NCBI RefSeq assembly: GCF_000379465.1
Contig: NZ_KB905403.1
Span: forward strand, 440,452-504,451
Direction: 5' to 3'
Source: Sciscionella marina DSM 45152
GTDB taxonomy: Bacteria > Actinomycetota > Actinomycetes > Mycobacteriales > Pseudonocardiaceae
DNA: 64,000 bases
Shown: positions 17,775 through 26,306 of the stretch, in pieces
How positions within the stretch are numbered: the stretch's first letter is position 1
Layout of the letters: each line of letters opens with the position of its first letter
Notes under the pieces: model-generated
What the model was told of the DNA's origin: nothing
Seen by the model: the letters and a program-made list of their open reading frames with translations, nothing else
The model's database searches: none
Position numbers and translations under genes: made by a program

Positions 17775-18767
17775 TCAGAAGCCCTTGGTCAGCAGCGGCC
17801 AGGCGCGCTGTAGTTCACGGAACCAGTACGGCCAGGAGTGCGTGCCCGCGCCGTAGAAGTCGGTGGTCACCGGGATACCGAGCAGCTTCAGCTTGGCGAC
17901 GAAACCGAGCGAGTTCGCCAGGGTCGGCGGTTCGAGCAGGTTCGCGGCCGGAGTCTGGTCCGGCGGGTCGAGATCGGTGGACAGCCCGTTGCCTGCGGAG
18001 ACGAACAGCCGGGTACCGCGCAGCTTGTCCGCATTGTCGAAGGGGTTGTGCGCCCGCCAGATGCCGGACTGGGTGACCGGGTTTCCCCAGAGCGCGAACG
18101 GGACCTGGTCGCTGCGCAGGGTGCCGAAGAGCACGGAGACCTGCCCGCTGGGCGCGCGGGTGTTCAGGATCCCGCTGAAGGCCGCGGCGGCACCGAACAT
18201 GCCCGGGCGGCGGCTCGCGTACTCCATCGCGCCGTACGCGCCCGCGGAGAGCCCGGCGATCGCCCGTTTCGTGCCCGCGCGGTAATTGCGTTCGAGGATC
18301 TGGCGCATCTCGTCCAGATGGAATTTCTCCCAATTCGGCGGACCGTACTTGCCGAAGTTCCACCAGTCGGAGTAATTGCCATTGATGCCGTCGCTCGGCA
18401 TGGCCACGATGACGTTCTTGTCTTTCGCGAATTGTTCGATATCGGTGAAATCCGTCCAGGACCGGTAGTCGTGGGCCGGTTCGCAGCAGCCGCCGAGCAG
18501 GTCCACGACCGGCCAGGTCCGTGGCGAGGTCCTGGCCCAGCCGGGCGGGAGCAGCAACCGCATGCTCGCCTTCCTGCCCAGCGCGGGGGACTGCATCCGC
18601 ACATCCAGTTCCCGCGGGCCGATCCACTGTTCCTGGTAGACGCGCGCACCGTCGTCCGCCTGGCGCTGTGCCGCGGCCGCACTGGTGACCCCGGTGGCAC
18701 TCAGTGTGAGTAGTACGGCCGCCAACAGCGAAAACACTGCCTTCGCCGTCTTGCTTCCGATACGCAT
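17775..18767 (-). CDS. Secreted antigen-85-like alpha/beta-hydrolase esterase, copy 1
   Basis: A 330-residue protein. A Sec signal peptide (MRIGSKTAKAVFSLLAAVLL, cleavage near SAAAA) is followed by an esterase-D/antigen-85 fold: LLLPPGWA, DFTDIEQFAKDKNVIVAMP, the nucleophile Ser in GLSAGAYGAM (about residue 170), and a C-terminal His in GTHSWPYW. Antigen 85 enzymes transfer mycolates onto trehalose and arabinogalactan; relatives in mycolate-free actinomycetes are plain acyl-esterases. A CC pair in LLGGCCEP may bind a disulphide. A paralogue lies at 27.2 kb. It is divergent from the CPBP protease gene. Confidence 0.85.
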   Translation of the reverse strand: MRIGSKTAKAVFSLLAAVLLTLSATGVTSAAAAQRQADDGARVYQEQWIGPRELDVRMQSPALGRKASMRLLLPPGWARTSPRTWPVVDLLGGCCEPAHDYRSWTDFTDIEQFAKDKNVIVAMPSDGINGNYSDWWNFGKYGPPNWEKFHLDEMRQILERNYRAGTKRAIAGLSAGAYGAMEYASRRPGMFGAAAAFSGILNTRAPSGQVSVLFGTLRSDQVPFALWGNPVTQSGIWRAHNPFDNADKLRGTRLFVSAGNGLSTDLDPPDQTPAANLLEPPTLANSLGFVAKLKLLGIPVTTDFYGAGTHSWPYWFRELQRAWPLLTKGF

Positions 18768-18866
18768 ACGCGGACTTTATCCGCGGTGAATCGATCATCC
18801 GGAAAAAACAACCCTTCGCGGGGAGTGCGCGTATCCCCGGTATTGGTCACCGGTAACTTTCCCGTT

Positions 18867-19664
18867 GTGTTGCGTGACTGGCTGAACCCCGCGAAGCCGC
18901 TCGAGTCACGGGCCGAACGCGGCGAGCGGCGGCTCATCGTCATCGAGCTCGTCATCGTCTTCGCGATCACGCTCGGGCTCTCCGGGCTGCGCAGCCTGCT
19001 CTCGCTGCTCGATTCGCTGCTGCGCACCACCCCGCTGGACAAGCAGACCGTGGCGATCAACGCCCCGCAGGCGCGCGCGGACTGGCTCGACCTGCTCACC
19101 CAGCTCGCCGGGATCCTGCAGCTGTTCGCCTGGGCGGCGCTCGGTCTGTACCTGTTGCACCGCAGCGGGATCGGTGCGCGGGCGATCGGGCTCGCCCGCC
19201 GGGTGACCGGGCGGGACTGGCTCGGCGGGGCCGGGCTCACCGCGCTGATCGGCATCCCGGGGCTCGGCCTGTACTTCGCCGCCCGTGCGATCGGGGCGAA
19301 CCTCAACGTCGCACCGTCCACATTGGATGGAACCTGGTGGCGGGTGCCGGTGCTGGTGATCTCCGCGGTCGCGAACGCGGTCGCCGAGGAGGTGCTGGTG
19401 GTCGGGTTCCTGTTGACCCGGCTGCGCCGGTTCGGGGCCAGGGAGAACAGCGCGCTGTTCATCGCCGCCGTGCTGCGCGGTTCCTATCACCTGTACCAGG
19501 GGTTCGGCGGATTCGTGGGCAATCTGCTCATGGGCCTGGTGTTCGGGCGGGTGTGGCAGCGGACCAACCGGCTCTGGCCACTGGTGCTCGCGCACAGCCT
19601 GATCGATCTGATCGCGTTCGTCGGCTATGCGCTGCTCGCCCCGCTGCTACCGTTCTTGCGCTGA
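18867..19664 (+). CDS. CPBP-family intramembrane metalloprotease
   Basis: About 265 residues. GTG at 18867 is preferred because the product then starts VLRDWLNPAKPLESRAERGERR, the usual actinobacterial N-terminus. There is no good Shine-Dalgarno, so it may be leaderless. Six to eight TM helices. The Abi/CPBP motifs are NAVAEEVLVVGFLLTRL (glutamate pair), a helix with SYHLYQGFGGFVGN, and LVLAHSLIDL (His). The usual Arg of EExxxR is Val here, a variant common in actinobacterial members. Family members cleave prenylated or membrane peptides, or protect against bacteriocins; the target is unknown. Confidence 0.8.
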   Translation: MLRDWLNPAKPLESRAERGERRLIVIELVIVFAITLGLSGLRSLLSLLDSLLRTTPLDKQTVAINAPQARADWLDLLTQLAGILQLFAWAALGLYLLHRSGIGARAIGLARRVTGRDWLGGAGLTALIGIPGLGLYFAARAIGANLNVAPSTLDGTWWRVPVLVISAVANAVAEEVLVVGFLLTRLRRFGARENSALFIAAVLRGSYHLYQGFGGFVGNLLMGLVFGRVWQRTNRLWPLVLAHSLIDLIAFVGYALLAPLLPFLR

Positions 19665-19682
19665 GCAACGATCAATTGGTTA

Positions 19683-19731
19683 GATCGTGAATTCGCACAA
19701 CAATCCGTAGGTCCTGTGGCGAATCACGATC
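19683..19731. promoter_or_regulatory. Long inverted repeat upstream of arginine deiminase
   Basis: GATCGTGAATTCGC (19683-19696) is complementary to GCGAATCACGATC (19719-19731) apart from one bulged A, with a 22-base loop. It sits 55 bases before the arcA start and just after the CPBP gene. It could terminate the CPBP transcript or act as an operator for arcA. Confidence 0.5.
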
Positions 19732-19785
19732 GAATACGTTGTCAGCTCTCGGTCCGGCACGTGGTTGCGAGTACGCTCCGAAACC

Positions 19786-20976
19786 ATGGGAAGCGTGGAA
19801 AGCGAGGTCGGCACGCTGCGCAGCGTGCTGCTGCACCGTCCGGGCAAGGAACTCAAGCGACTCACCCCGCGCAACAATGACCAGCTGCTGTTCGACGGCC
19901 TGCCCTGGGTCGGGCGGGCGCAGGAGGAACACGACGCGTTCGCCGAACTGCTCCGCTCGCGGGACATCGAGGTGCTGCTGCTCGGTGAACTGCTCGCGAC
20001 CGCGCTCGAGGACGAGCGCGCGCGGGCCGCGGGAATCGGTTCCGCCGTGGTCGAGCGGCGGATCGGGCTCGATCTCGCCGACGCGCTGCGCTCGCACCTG
20101 AGCGGGCTCAAACCCGAGGACCTGGCCGGGGTGCTGATGGCCGGGCTCACCTTCGAAGAACTGCCCGCCGCCGAAGGTGCCTCCCTGGTGCGCCGGATGC
20201 ACCAGCCCGCCGATTTCCTCATCGAGCCGCTGCCGAACCTGTTGTTCACCCGGGATTCCTCGGCCTGGGTCGGGGACCGGGTGGCGATCGCCTCGCTCGT
20301 GCTTCCGGCCCGGATCAGAGAATCCGCCATCACCGACATCGTGTACGCCTACCACCCGCGGTTCGCCGGGACCGCCCGCGCCTACGGTGCGCACTCCGCG
20401 CCGATCGAGGGCGGGGATGTGCTCGCGCTCGCCCCGGGCGTGCTCGCCATCGGTGTCGGCGAGCGCACCACCCCGGCCGGTGCGGAATCCTTCGCGCGCA
20501 GCGCCTTCCGCGACGAGCTCGCGCACACCGTGCTCGCCGTGCCCATCGAACAGCAGCGCGCCTCGATGCACCTGGACACCGTGTGCACCATGGTCGACAC
20601 CGATGCCGTGGTCATGTACCCGGCCATCCGGGACAGCCTCGACGCGTATCCGGTGCGCCCCAACGGAGACGGGGTCACCGTCGAAGGACCGGTGCCCTTC
20701 CTCGACGCCGCTGCCGAGGCCATGGGGATCGGGCGGCTGCGGGTCATCGACACCGGGCTCGATCCGGTCACCGCCGAACGCGAACAGTGGGACGACGGCA
20801 ACAACACCCTCGCGCTGGCCCCCGGTGTGGTCGTTGCCTACGAGCGCAACACCGAGACGAACGCGCGGCTGCGCGACGCGGGGGTCGAGGTGCTGCCCAT
20901 CTCGGGTTCGGAACTGGGTTCCGGTCGTGGCGGACCGCGTTGCATGTCCTGTCCACTGGACCGCGCCCCGCTCTGA
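19786..20976 (+). CDS. arcA: Arginine deiminase
   Basis: A 396-residue protein, the normal length. ATG at 19786 gives [20 protein letters not shown]. It hydrolyses L-arginine to L-citrulline and ammonia. Substrate and guanidinium motifs are visible: [48 protein letters not shown], and the catalytic Cys in GGPRCMSCP near the C-terminus. No arcB, arcC or antiporter gene is adjacent, so it does not sit in a full fermentative ADI operon. A role in arginine catabolism or pH defence is inference. Confidence 0.95.
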   Translation: MGSVESEVGTLRSVLLHRPGKELKRLTPRNNDQLLFDGLPWVGRAQEEHDAFAELLRSRDIEVLLLGELLATALEDERARAAGIGSAVVERRIGLDLADALRSHLSGLKPEDLAGVLMAGLTFEELPAAEGASLVRRMHQPADFLIEPLPNLLFTRDSSAWVGDRVAIASLVLPARIRESAITDIVYAYHPRFAGTARAYGAHSAPIEGGDVLALAPGVLAIGVGERTTPAGAESFARSAFRDELAHTVLAVPIEQQRASMHLDTVCTMVDTDAVVMYPAIRDSLDAYPVRPNGDGVTVEGPVPFLDAAAEAMGIGRLRVIDTGLDPVTAEREQWDDGNNTLALAPGVVVAYERNTETNARLRDAGVEVLPISGSELGSGRGGPRCMSCPLDRAPL

Positions 20977-20991
20977 GCAACCCCGTCTAGC

Positions 20992-21734
20992 TCAGGGGCA
21001 GATCGAGTTGGTCCACGGGCACATCGCGGCGTCGTAGTCGTCCGTCAGCCGCTGCTGAATGAATGCTCGCGTGACGTTGTATTCGAGCTTCAGCCATCGG
21101 GCGAGGATCAGTACCGAAATCGTCCGGGCACCGCAGCACGTAACGCCAGGGCGAGGGATTGTGCGTGTCCACCCGTAGTCCAGGTGTCATCGATCAGCAG
21201 TATATGTGCGTTTTCTGGTAGGTGATGCGCGATATGGAAGTGTTCGCCCGACAATCCGCGCGGGTTGTCCGTTACCCGTGGGGCTACCTGGACCTCCGTG
21301 GTCCGCGCGAATCGGGTGGCGTAGTGGTGCAGTTGATGCTCACCTTGCCGTCCGGCGAGTGAGGGAACACTCGCCCAGTGGGCTATTGGGGTTCCAGCCA
21401 GCGCTTCCACGCATGCGGTGTGGTGCAGTGCGAGTCCGAGCGTGCTGGCCACGATGCGCTGATGTAAGGGTGGCGGGCGTTCACTTTTGTAGCCGCGCAT
21501 CACGTAGCCCGACTGGCGACCTGCGATGGCATAGGTCATGATTCCGACACGATCGGCCAGTAGCTCGCCTGCTGTTGCGCGGTGTTCGTGGCACCGGAAA
21601 CAGCGCTCAAAGCCGTCTACCGGTGTTGTGCAGACGGAACAGGTGACCAGCCGCTCACGAAGTGGATTGCGGAAATAACCACCGGCCGAGCGTGTCAGGA
21701 TCACGCGCAGGTGATCTACGGATGGCTCGGTCAT
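20992..21734 (-). pseudogene. ComF-like zinc-ribbon phosphoribosyltransferase, frameshifted near the C-terminus
   Basis: Frame 1 from ATG 21734 gives 208 residues ending at 21108. There is an N-terminal zinc ribbon (CSVC...CFRC), then a PRTase fold with the PRPP loop HILLIDDTWTTGG (about residue 180). The reading then breaks. In a second frame the natural continuation follows (ISVLILARWLKLEYNVTRAF to a stop at 20992). One missing base in the GCGGTGCCC context near 21135 accounts for this. Without the shift the protein would be about 246 residues. The ATG overlaps the dprA-like stop (ATGA). It may be a real lesion, a sequencing error or programmed. Confidence 0.7.
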
Positions 21735-22735
21735 GCCGAGGCGGTCCCGAGCGGGCTCAGGGCGCGCTCGACCTCCAAGTCTTCTCGCGCCAGCTCGCCG
21801 ACAATCGAGATGACTTCCTCGCTCGTGCTTGCGATATGCACTCGGGGTCGGTGCCGGAGTTCCTTTGCCCAGTCGGTGTTGTTCAGCACGGAGGTTGTGA
21901 GCACGACCGGCCGACCGTGCTCGACGGCGAGCCGGGCCTGGATCCGAGTGCCGCTGTGTTCACCGGCTTCCACGATGACGGTGGCGAGGCTGTATCCGGA
22001 CATGGTGGCGTTGCGCTGCGGAAAGTGCTGGCTTCGCGGCGCTGAACCAGGCAGGAACTGTGAAAGGACCAGGCCGTCTTCGCCGATCTGGTCTTGCAGT
22101 GCCCGATTCTCGTTCGGGTAGTACCTGTCGATTCCGGTACCGACGACCGCAACGGTGCGTCCGCCTGCCGCGAGCGCTGCCGAGTGCGCTGCCGTATCGA
22201 TTCCGGCGGCAAGACCCGCGACTACCGTGATGCCTTCGGCCACGAGTGATCGGGCGACCTGGGAGGCGAACTCGCGTCCGCCCGCTGACGCATTCCGTGA
22301 ACCGACAACGGCGACAGCGCGGTCCTTCGGAACCACTGTCCCCTTGGTGAACAGCAGGGCCGGAGCCTGATGAACCTCGCGCAGCTTCGTCGGATAATGG
22401 TCATCAGCGATAGTGAGCATTGACAGCCCGGCAGCGCGCCACGCGATGATCGTCTGCTTCGCCTCTGTCAGCTGATCGAGTTCCTCGACCGGGTCCAGCA
22501 GCGTCGGAGGCTGGGTTGCTCGCCACACTGCAAGTGCGCTGCCTTCGGCCAGCACATTGGTGGCGATCTCCTGGCGAGTCTGCTCGGTTGACCGTGCCGA
22601 GAGCAGCGCCAGGAGGGCAGCCTGCTCAGTCACATCGGCGTCGTCCACTCGCCAAGTGTCCGAGTGGGTGCGTGCCCTCGGGGCAAGGGACACGCTGAAT
22701 TTGTCGAACTTAGGTTCGATCGTACTCGATCCCAT
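21731..22735 (-). CDS. dprA: DprA/Smf-family DNA-processing protein
   Basis: A 334-residue protein from ATG at 22735; a start nearer 22640 is possible because the first 35 residues are unlike the family. The Rossmann-like DprA core shows VAVVGSRNASAGG, GLAAGIDTAAHSAAL, GTGIDRYYP, FPQRNATMSGYS and QARLAVEHGRPV. DprA binds ssDNA and loads RecA in transformation. Here there is no C-terminal winged helix and no competence genes nearby. It is coupled with a ComF-like PRTase in a two-gene unit divergent from a TetR-SGNH pair, so it is probably not the housekeeping dprA. A defence-type role is conceivable but unproven. Confidence 0.8.
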   Translation of the reverse strand: MGSSTIEPKFDKFSVSLAPRARTHSDTWRVDDADVTEQAALLALLSARSTEQTRQEIATNVLAEGSALAVWRATQPPTLLDPVEELDQLTEAKQTIIAWRAAGLSMLTIADDHYPTKLREVHQAPALLFTKGTVVPKDRAVAVVGSRNASAGGREFASQVARSLVAEGITVVAGLAAGIDTAAHSAALAAGGRTVAVVGTGIDRYYPNENRALQDQIGEDGLVLSQFLPGSAPRSQHFPQRNATMSGYSLATVIVEAGEHSGTRIQARLAVEHGRPVVLTTSVLNNTDWAKELRHRPRVHIASTSEEVISIVGELAREDLEVERALSPLGTASA

Positions 22736-22777
22736 TTAGCTAAAGTCTTTAGGTATATGTACGCTAGCTATAGCTAG
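22735..22777. promoter_or_regulatory. Cluster of three palindromes in the dprA/tetR divergent promoter
   Basis: Within 43 bases there are TTTAGCTAAA (22735-22744), CTAAAG-T-CTTTAG (22740-22752) and CTAGCTATAGCTAG (22764-22777), each perfectly palindromic, in an unusually AT-rich stretch. The last sits just before the GGGAGAAGG ribosome site of the tetR gene and is the best candidate for its autoregulatory operator. The first two overlap the start of the dprA-like gene. Confidence 0.65.
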
Positions 22778-22791
22778 ACGGGAGAAGGCTT

Positions 22792-23370
22792 ATGGCACGT
22801 GTCGGATTGACCACGGAGCGGCTGACTCGCGCCGGTGCGGAGCTGGCCGATGAGGTCGGCTTCGCGCAGGTGACGGTCTCGGCGCTGGCCAGAAGGTTCG
22901 ATGTGCAGGTCGCGAGCCTGTACTCGCACGTCAAGGGCTCGGCGGAGCTCAAGACGGGGATCGCGCTGTTTGCGCTTGCCGAGCTCGCGGACCGGGTGAC
23001 CGAGGCGCTGGCCGGACGAGCGGGCAAGGACGCCCTTTCCGCGTTCGCGAACGCCTACCGCGATTACGCGCGGGAGCACCCTGGGCGGTTCGCGGCCGCC
23101 AAGCACCCGCTCGACGCGGAGACGGCCGCCGCGAGTGCCGGGCCCAGGCATGCGCAACTGACCAGGGCGATCCTGCGTGCCTATGACTTGGACGAGCCGG
23201 ACGAGACGCACGCGGTCCGGCTGCTCGGCGGCGTTTTCCAGGGCTTCGTGACCCTGGAACTGGCGGGCGGATTCGCGCACAGCTCTCCCGATGCGCGGCA
23301 GAGCTGGGACTGGGCCATCGAGGCCCTGGACGCGCTGCTGCGCAACCACGCGACAACCGACGGGGAATGA
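22792..23370 (+). CDS. TetR-family regulator (WHG-type C-terminal domain)
   Basis: A 192-residue protein. ATG at 22792 follows GGGAGAAGG. HTH in residues about 5-50 (LTTERLTRAGAELADEVGFAQVTVSALARRFDVQVASLYSHVKG). The C-terminal helices carry the L-x-G-x-F-x-G-F-V-x-L-E pattern of the TetR_C_13/WHG family. It overlaps the downstream SGNH hydrolase gene by four bases (ATGA), so both are made from one message, probably autoregulated through the palindromes upstream. Confidence 0.9.
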   Translation: MARVGLTTERLTRAGAELADEVGFAQVTVSALARRFDVQVASLYSHVKGSAELKTGIALFALAELADRVTEALAGRAGKDALSAFANAYRDYAREHPGRFAAAKHPLDAETAAASAGPRHAQLTRAILRAYDLDEPDETHAVRLLGGVFQGFVTLELAGGFAHSSPDARQSWDWAIEALDALLRNHATTDGE

Positions 23371-24521
23371 GAACGATGATCAGCACACCCATCACCGCGG
23401 AGCTGCTGCGCGGGGCACTCGAACTGGAGCGCACCGAGAATGGCCTGCTGCCGCACCGACTTCCGGCATGGGCCCGTGCCCAGGCCGCCGATCCGCAGCT
23501 GACGATGGCGGAGGCGCAGCCTTCCGGGGTCCGACTCGCGTTCCGCACCACGGCCACCGTGGTGGAACTGGACACGCTGCGCACCAAGCGCGCCTATATC
23601 GGTGCCCCGCCGCGCCCGGACGGCGTCTACGACCTGCTCGTCGACGGCCGGCTCACCGCGCAGTCGGGTGCGACCGGCGGCAACGTGCTGACCATCGATC
23701 TGCGCACCGGATCCGCGACGCGGGAACCCGGCCCGGTCGGCACCGTGCGGTTCGACGGCCTGCCCGGGCACGCCAAGGAACTCGAAATCTGGCTGCCGCA
23801 CAACGAAACCACCGAGCTCGTCGCACTGCGCGCCGATGCCCCGATCGAAGCGATCACCGAACACACCCGCCCGGTGTGGCTGCACCACGGCAGCTCGATC
23901 AGCCATGGCTCGGACGCGGCCAGCCCCACCACGACCTGGCCCGCGCTCGCCGCCTCGCTCGCGGGTACCGAACTGGTCAATCTGGGGCTCGCGGGCAGCG
24001 CGATGGCCGACCCGTTCACCGCCCGCACGCTGCGCGACACCCCGGCGGATCTGCTCAGCGTCAAGCTCGGCATCAACGTGGTCAACGGCGACCTGATGCG
24101 GTTGCGCGCCTTCGGTCCCGCCGTACACGGATTCCTGGACACCATCCGGGAAGGGCACCCGGATGCGCCGCTGCTGGTGATCTCGCCGCTGTACTGCCGG
24201 ATCCACGAGGACACTCCCGGTCCCGCCGCCTTCGACTTCGAGGCGCTGGGCAGCGGGCGGCTGCGGTTCCGGGCGACCGGCGACCCCGAGGCACGCAGCG
24301 CGGGGAAGCTGACGCTCACCGTGATCCGCGAGGAACTGGACCGGATCGTGCGGCGGCGCGCGGCCGAGGACCCGAACCTGCACTACCTCGACGGCCGCGA
24401 GCTCTACGGCGAGGCCGATTTCGCCGAACTGCCGCTGCCCGACGAGCTGCACCCGGACGCGGCGACGCACCGGCGCATCGGGGAACGCTTCGCCAAACAC
24501 CTCGCCGAACTGGTGCGGTGA
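23367..24521 (+). CDS. SGNH/GDSL-like hydrolase
   Basis: A 384-residue protein. The N-terminal beta-sandwich (about residues 1-165) resembles the carbohydrate-esterase-2-type jelly roll. The C-terminal SGNH domain shows the nucleophile block HHGSSISHGSDA (about residue 172), block II Gly in NLGLAGSAMAD, block III Asn in LGINVVNGD, and block V DELHPDAATH. It has no signal peptide. It is an esterase or deacetylase of unknown substrate, co-expressed with the overlapping TetR regulator, which suggests substrate-induced expression. Confidence 0.8.
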   Translation: MRTMISTPITAELLRGALELERTENGLLPHRLPAWARAQAADPQLTMAEAQPSGVRLAFRTTATVVELDTLRTKRAYIGAPPRPDGVYDLLVDGRLTAQSGATGGNVLTIDLRTGSATREPGPVGTVRFDGLPGHAKELEIWLPHNETTELVALRADAPIEAITEHTRPVWLHHGSSISHGSDAASPTTTWPALAASLAGTELVNLGLAGSAMADPFTARTLRDTPADLLSVKLGINVVNGDLMRLRAFGPAVHGFLDTIREGHPDAPLLVISPLYCRIHEDTPGPAAFDFEALGSGRLRFRATGDPEARSAGKLTLTVIREELDRIVRRRAAEDPNLHYLDGRELYGEADFAELPLPDELHPDAATHRRIGERFAKHLAELVR

Positions 24522-24528
24522 TGGCTGG

Positions 24529-24894
24529 TCACCACGCGAGGAGCAGCAGGGCGGTGCCGAGCAGTTCGACGAGGAAGTAGCACCAGATGGGATAGAACGC
24601 CCTCGGCCGGTCGATCAGGGCGGAGAGCAGCCTGCCGAGGGCCATGCCCCCGAGCGCGGCGGCGACCGTGATCACCGCACCCTCGCGGATACCATCGAGG
24701 TCGAACGCGGCGAGCAGCAGCACGGCGGCGATGGCGAGGCCGAATCCGCCGTAGACCGCACGGACCTCGGCGCGCGCTTCGGAGCTGTCTGCGCTGAGCC
24801 GGAACGGCCGGGCCAGCGCGGCGGGGGCGATGAGCGCATAGCAGCCCATGCCGAGAAAGAACGCGCAGACGATGAGGATCAGGACGGTACTCAT
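24529..24894 (-). CDS. DUF4345-like four-TM membrane protein
   Basis: A 121-residue protein with four hydrophobic helices: MSTVLILIVCAFFLGMGCYALIAP, a central RAVYGGFGLAIAAVLLLAAF, ITVAAALGGMALGRLLSAL and a C-terminal LVELLGTALLLLAW. The G-x-Y-G-G-F and G-R-L-x-S motifs fit DUF4345. The function is unknown. It is divergent from the AraC regulator 50 bases away, which may control it. Confidence 0.65.
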   Translation of the reverse strand: MSTVLILIVCAFFLGMGCYALIAPAALARPFRLSADSSEARAEVRAVYGGFGLAIAAVLLLAAFDLDGIREGAVITVAAALGGMALGRLLSALIDRPRAFYPIWCYFLVELLGTALLLLAW

Positions 24895-24944
24895 GGCAGC
24901 GTGGTTTCCTCCGGCGGATCGGCTTCCGTGCGAGCATCGGGGAT

Positions 24945-25715
24945 GTGGACGATCCCGCGCTTCCGGAAACGTGCTGTGCCGCGGACGAGTCCCGGATCTG
25001 GATCAGGCCGGGGCAGGCCGCGTATCTGGGGCCCGCGCTGCGCCTCGGCGCGCATTCCGGCTCGGTGGACTGCTTCGCGCTCGGGTTGGACGCGGACTTC
25101 ACGCTGTGCGCCGAGGGCATCGGTGAGCGGCGGGCGCGCAGTGCCCTCATTCCCGCGCGACAACCTCATCTGCTTTCCGCGCACGGCCGCATGTTGTTCT
25201 GCTACCTGGATCCCGGATCGGCCGCCGCCGAGCGGATCCGGGAGCGGATGAGCGAACACACGAGCGCGGCACGGTTCGGGTTCAGCGGGGAACGCGAGCT
25301 GATCCGGCGGGTGCGGGCCACGGGGCCGCGCGAACTGTTCACGAACCCGGATTCCGCGCGGCTCGATGAGCGGATCCGGGTGGCGCTGCGCATCATGCGG
25401 GCCGATCCGGCGAACGCCCCGAGCGCGGATCGGCTCGCCCAGCAGGTGCACCTGTCGAGCTCGCGGTTCCTGCACCTGTTCTCCGCGCACACCGGGACGA
25501 GCTTTCGCCGCTACCGGTTGTGGAACCGGATGCTCTGCGTGGCCGCGGCGATCGAGGCCGGACATGACCTGACCCGGGCCAGCACCGTGGCCGGGTTCGC
25601 CTCACCCGGTCACTTCAGCGACAGTTTCCGGGCCATGTTCGGCCTTCCCGCGAGTACTCTGTTGGCCGGGCGGGTGCGTATCACGGTGCTCGAACCGGGT
25701 GATCCTGCGTCATGA
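24945..25715 (+). CDS. AraC-family transcriptional regulator
   Basis: A 256-residue protein from GTG at 24945. The N-terminal half is a cupin-like sensing region without clear motifs. The C-terminal double HTH occupies about residues 155-245: ADRLAQQVHLSSSRFLHLFSAHTGTSFRRYRLWNR then STVAGFASPGHFSDSFRAMFG, the usual AraC signature. It lies between two small membrane protein genes and is the likely regulator of one or both. The effector is unknown. Confidence 0.9.
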   Translation: MDDPALPETCCAADESRIWIRPGQAAYLGPALRLGAHSGSVDCFALGLDADFTLCAEGIGERRARSALIPARQPHLLSAHGRMLFCYLDPGSAAAERIRERMSEHTSAARFGFSGERELIRRVRATGPRELFTNPDSARLDERIRVALRIMRADPANAPSADRLAQQVHLSSSRFLHLFSAHTGTSFRRYRLWNRMLCVAAAIEAGHDLTRASTVAGFASPGHFSDSFRAMFGLPASTLLAGRVRITVLEPGDPAS

Positions 25716-25727
25716 TCGGATGAGCGA

Positions 25728-26306
25728 ATGTTCTACACGGGTGCGTCCGAGCGCACGCTCGCTTTCGCCGCGCTCATCGAGGGCTTCTTCGGATGCCTCT
25801 GGTTCGGCTGGGGCCAGGAAGGACCACCGGCCTGGGCCGTGCCAGTGCTGATCACCGGCCAGATTCTCGCGGTGCTGCTCCTGCTGGGCGGTGTCGTGGC
25901 GATTCTCCGGTCACCACGGGATTCCTCGCCGCTGCGGGACCGCGCGGCCGCCCGGCGGTACGGAATCACCGTCGGGGCGGAGTTCGGCGTGTGCGGTGTC
26001 GGCGCGGCGATCCTCGGTGCCACCGGACATGCGGAGTTCATCTCCGCCCTGATCTGTTTCGTGGTGGGAATCCACTTCACGCCGCTGAACCGGGTGTTCC
26101 CGGGGATCGGCATGCTCGCGCTCTCCGGTGCGGTGACCGCGGTGGCCGTCGCGGCCCTGATCACCGGCCTGGCCAGCCCCGTGCTCCCGAGCACCGTCAC
26201 CGGGCTCGGGGCCGGGCTCTGCCTGCTCGGGCACGGCGCCGCGCTGCTGGCCGGGTCACTGAGCCGGAAAACCCCTAGCCGAAAGTCTCCAGCAGCAGCT
26301 CGGTGA
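25728..26306 (+). CDS. Multi-TM membrane protein of unknown function
   Basis: A 192-residue protein starting MFYTGASERTLAF, 12 bases after the AraC gene in the same direction. About six hydrophobic helices with small-residue content; I recognise no named family. The C-terminus is Arg/Lys/Ser-rich and overlaps the convergent nucleoside hydrolase gene by 32 bases. Co-transcription with the AraC gene is likely. Confidence 0.65.
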   Translation: MFYTGASERTLAFAALIEGFFGCLWFGWGQEGPPAWAVPVLITGQILAVLLLLGGVVAILRSPRDSSPLRDRAAARRYGITVGAEFGVCGVGAAILGATGHAEFISALICFVVGIHFTPLNRVFPGIGMLALSGAVTAVAVAALITGLASPVLPSTVTGLGAGLCLLGHGAALLAGSLSRKTPSRKSPAAAR

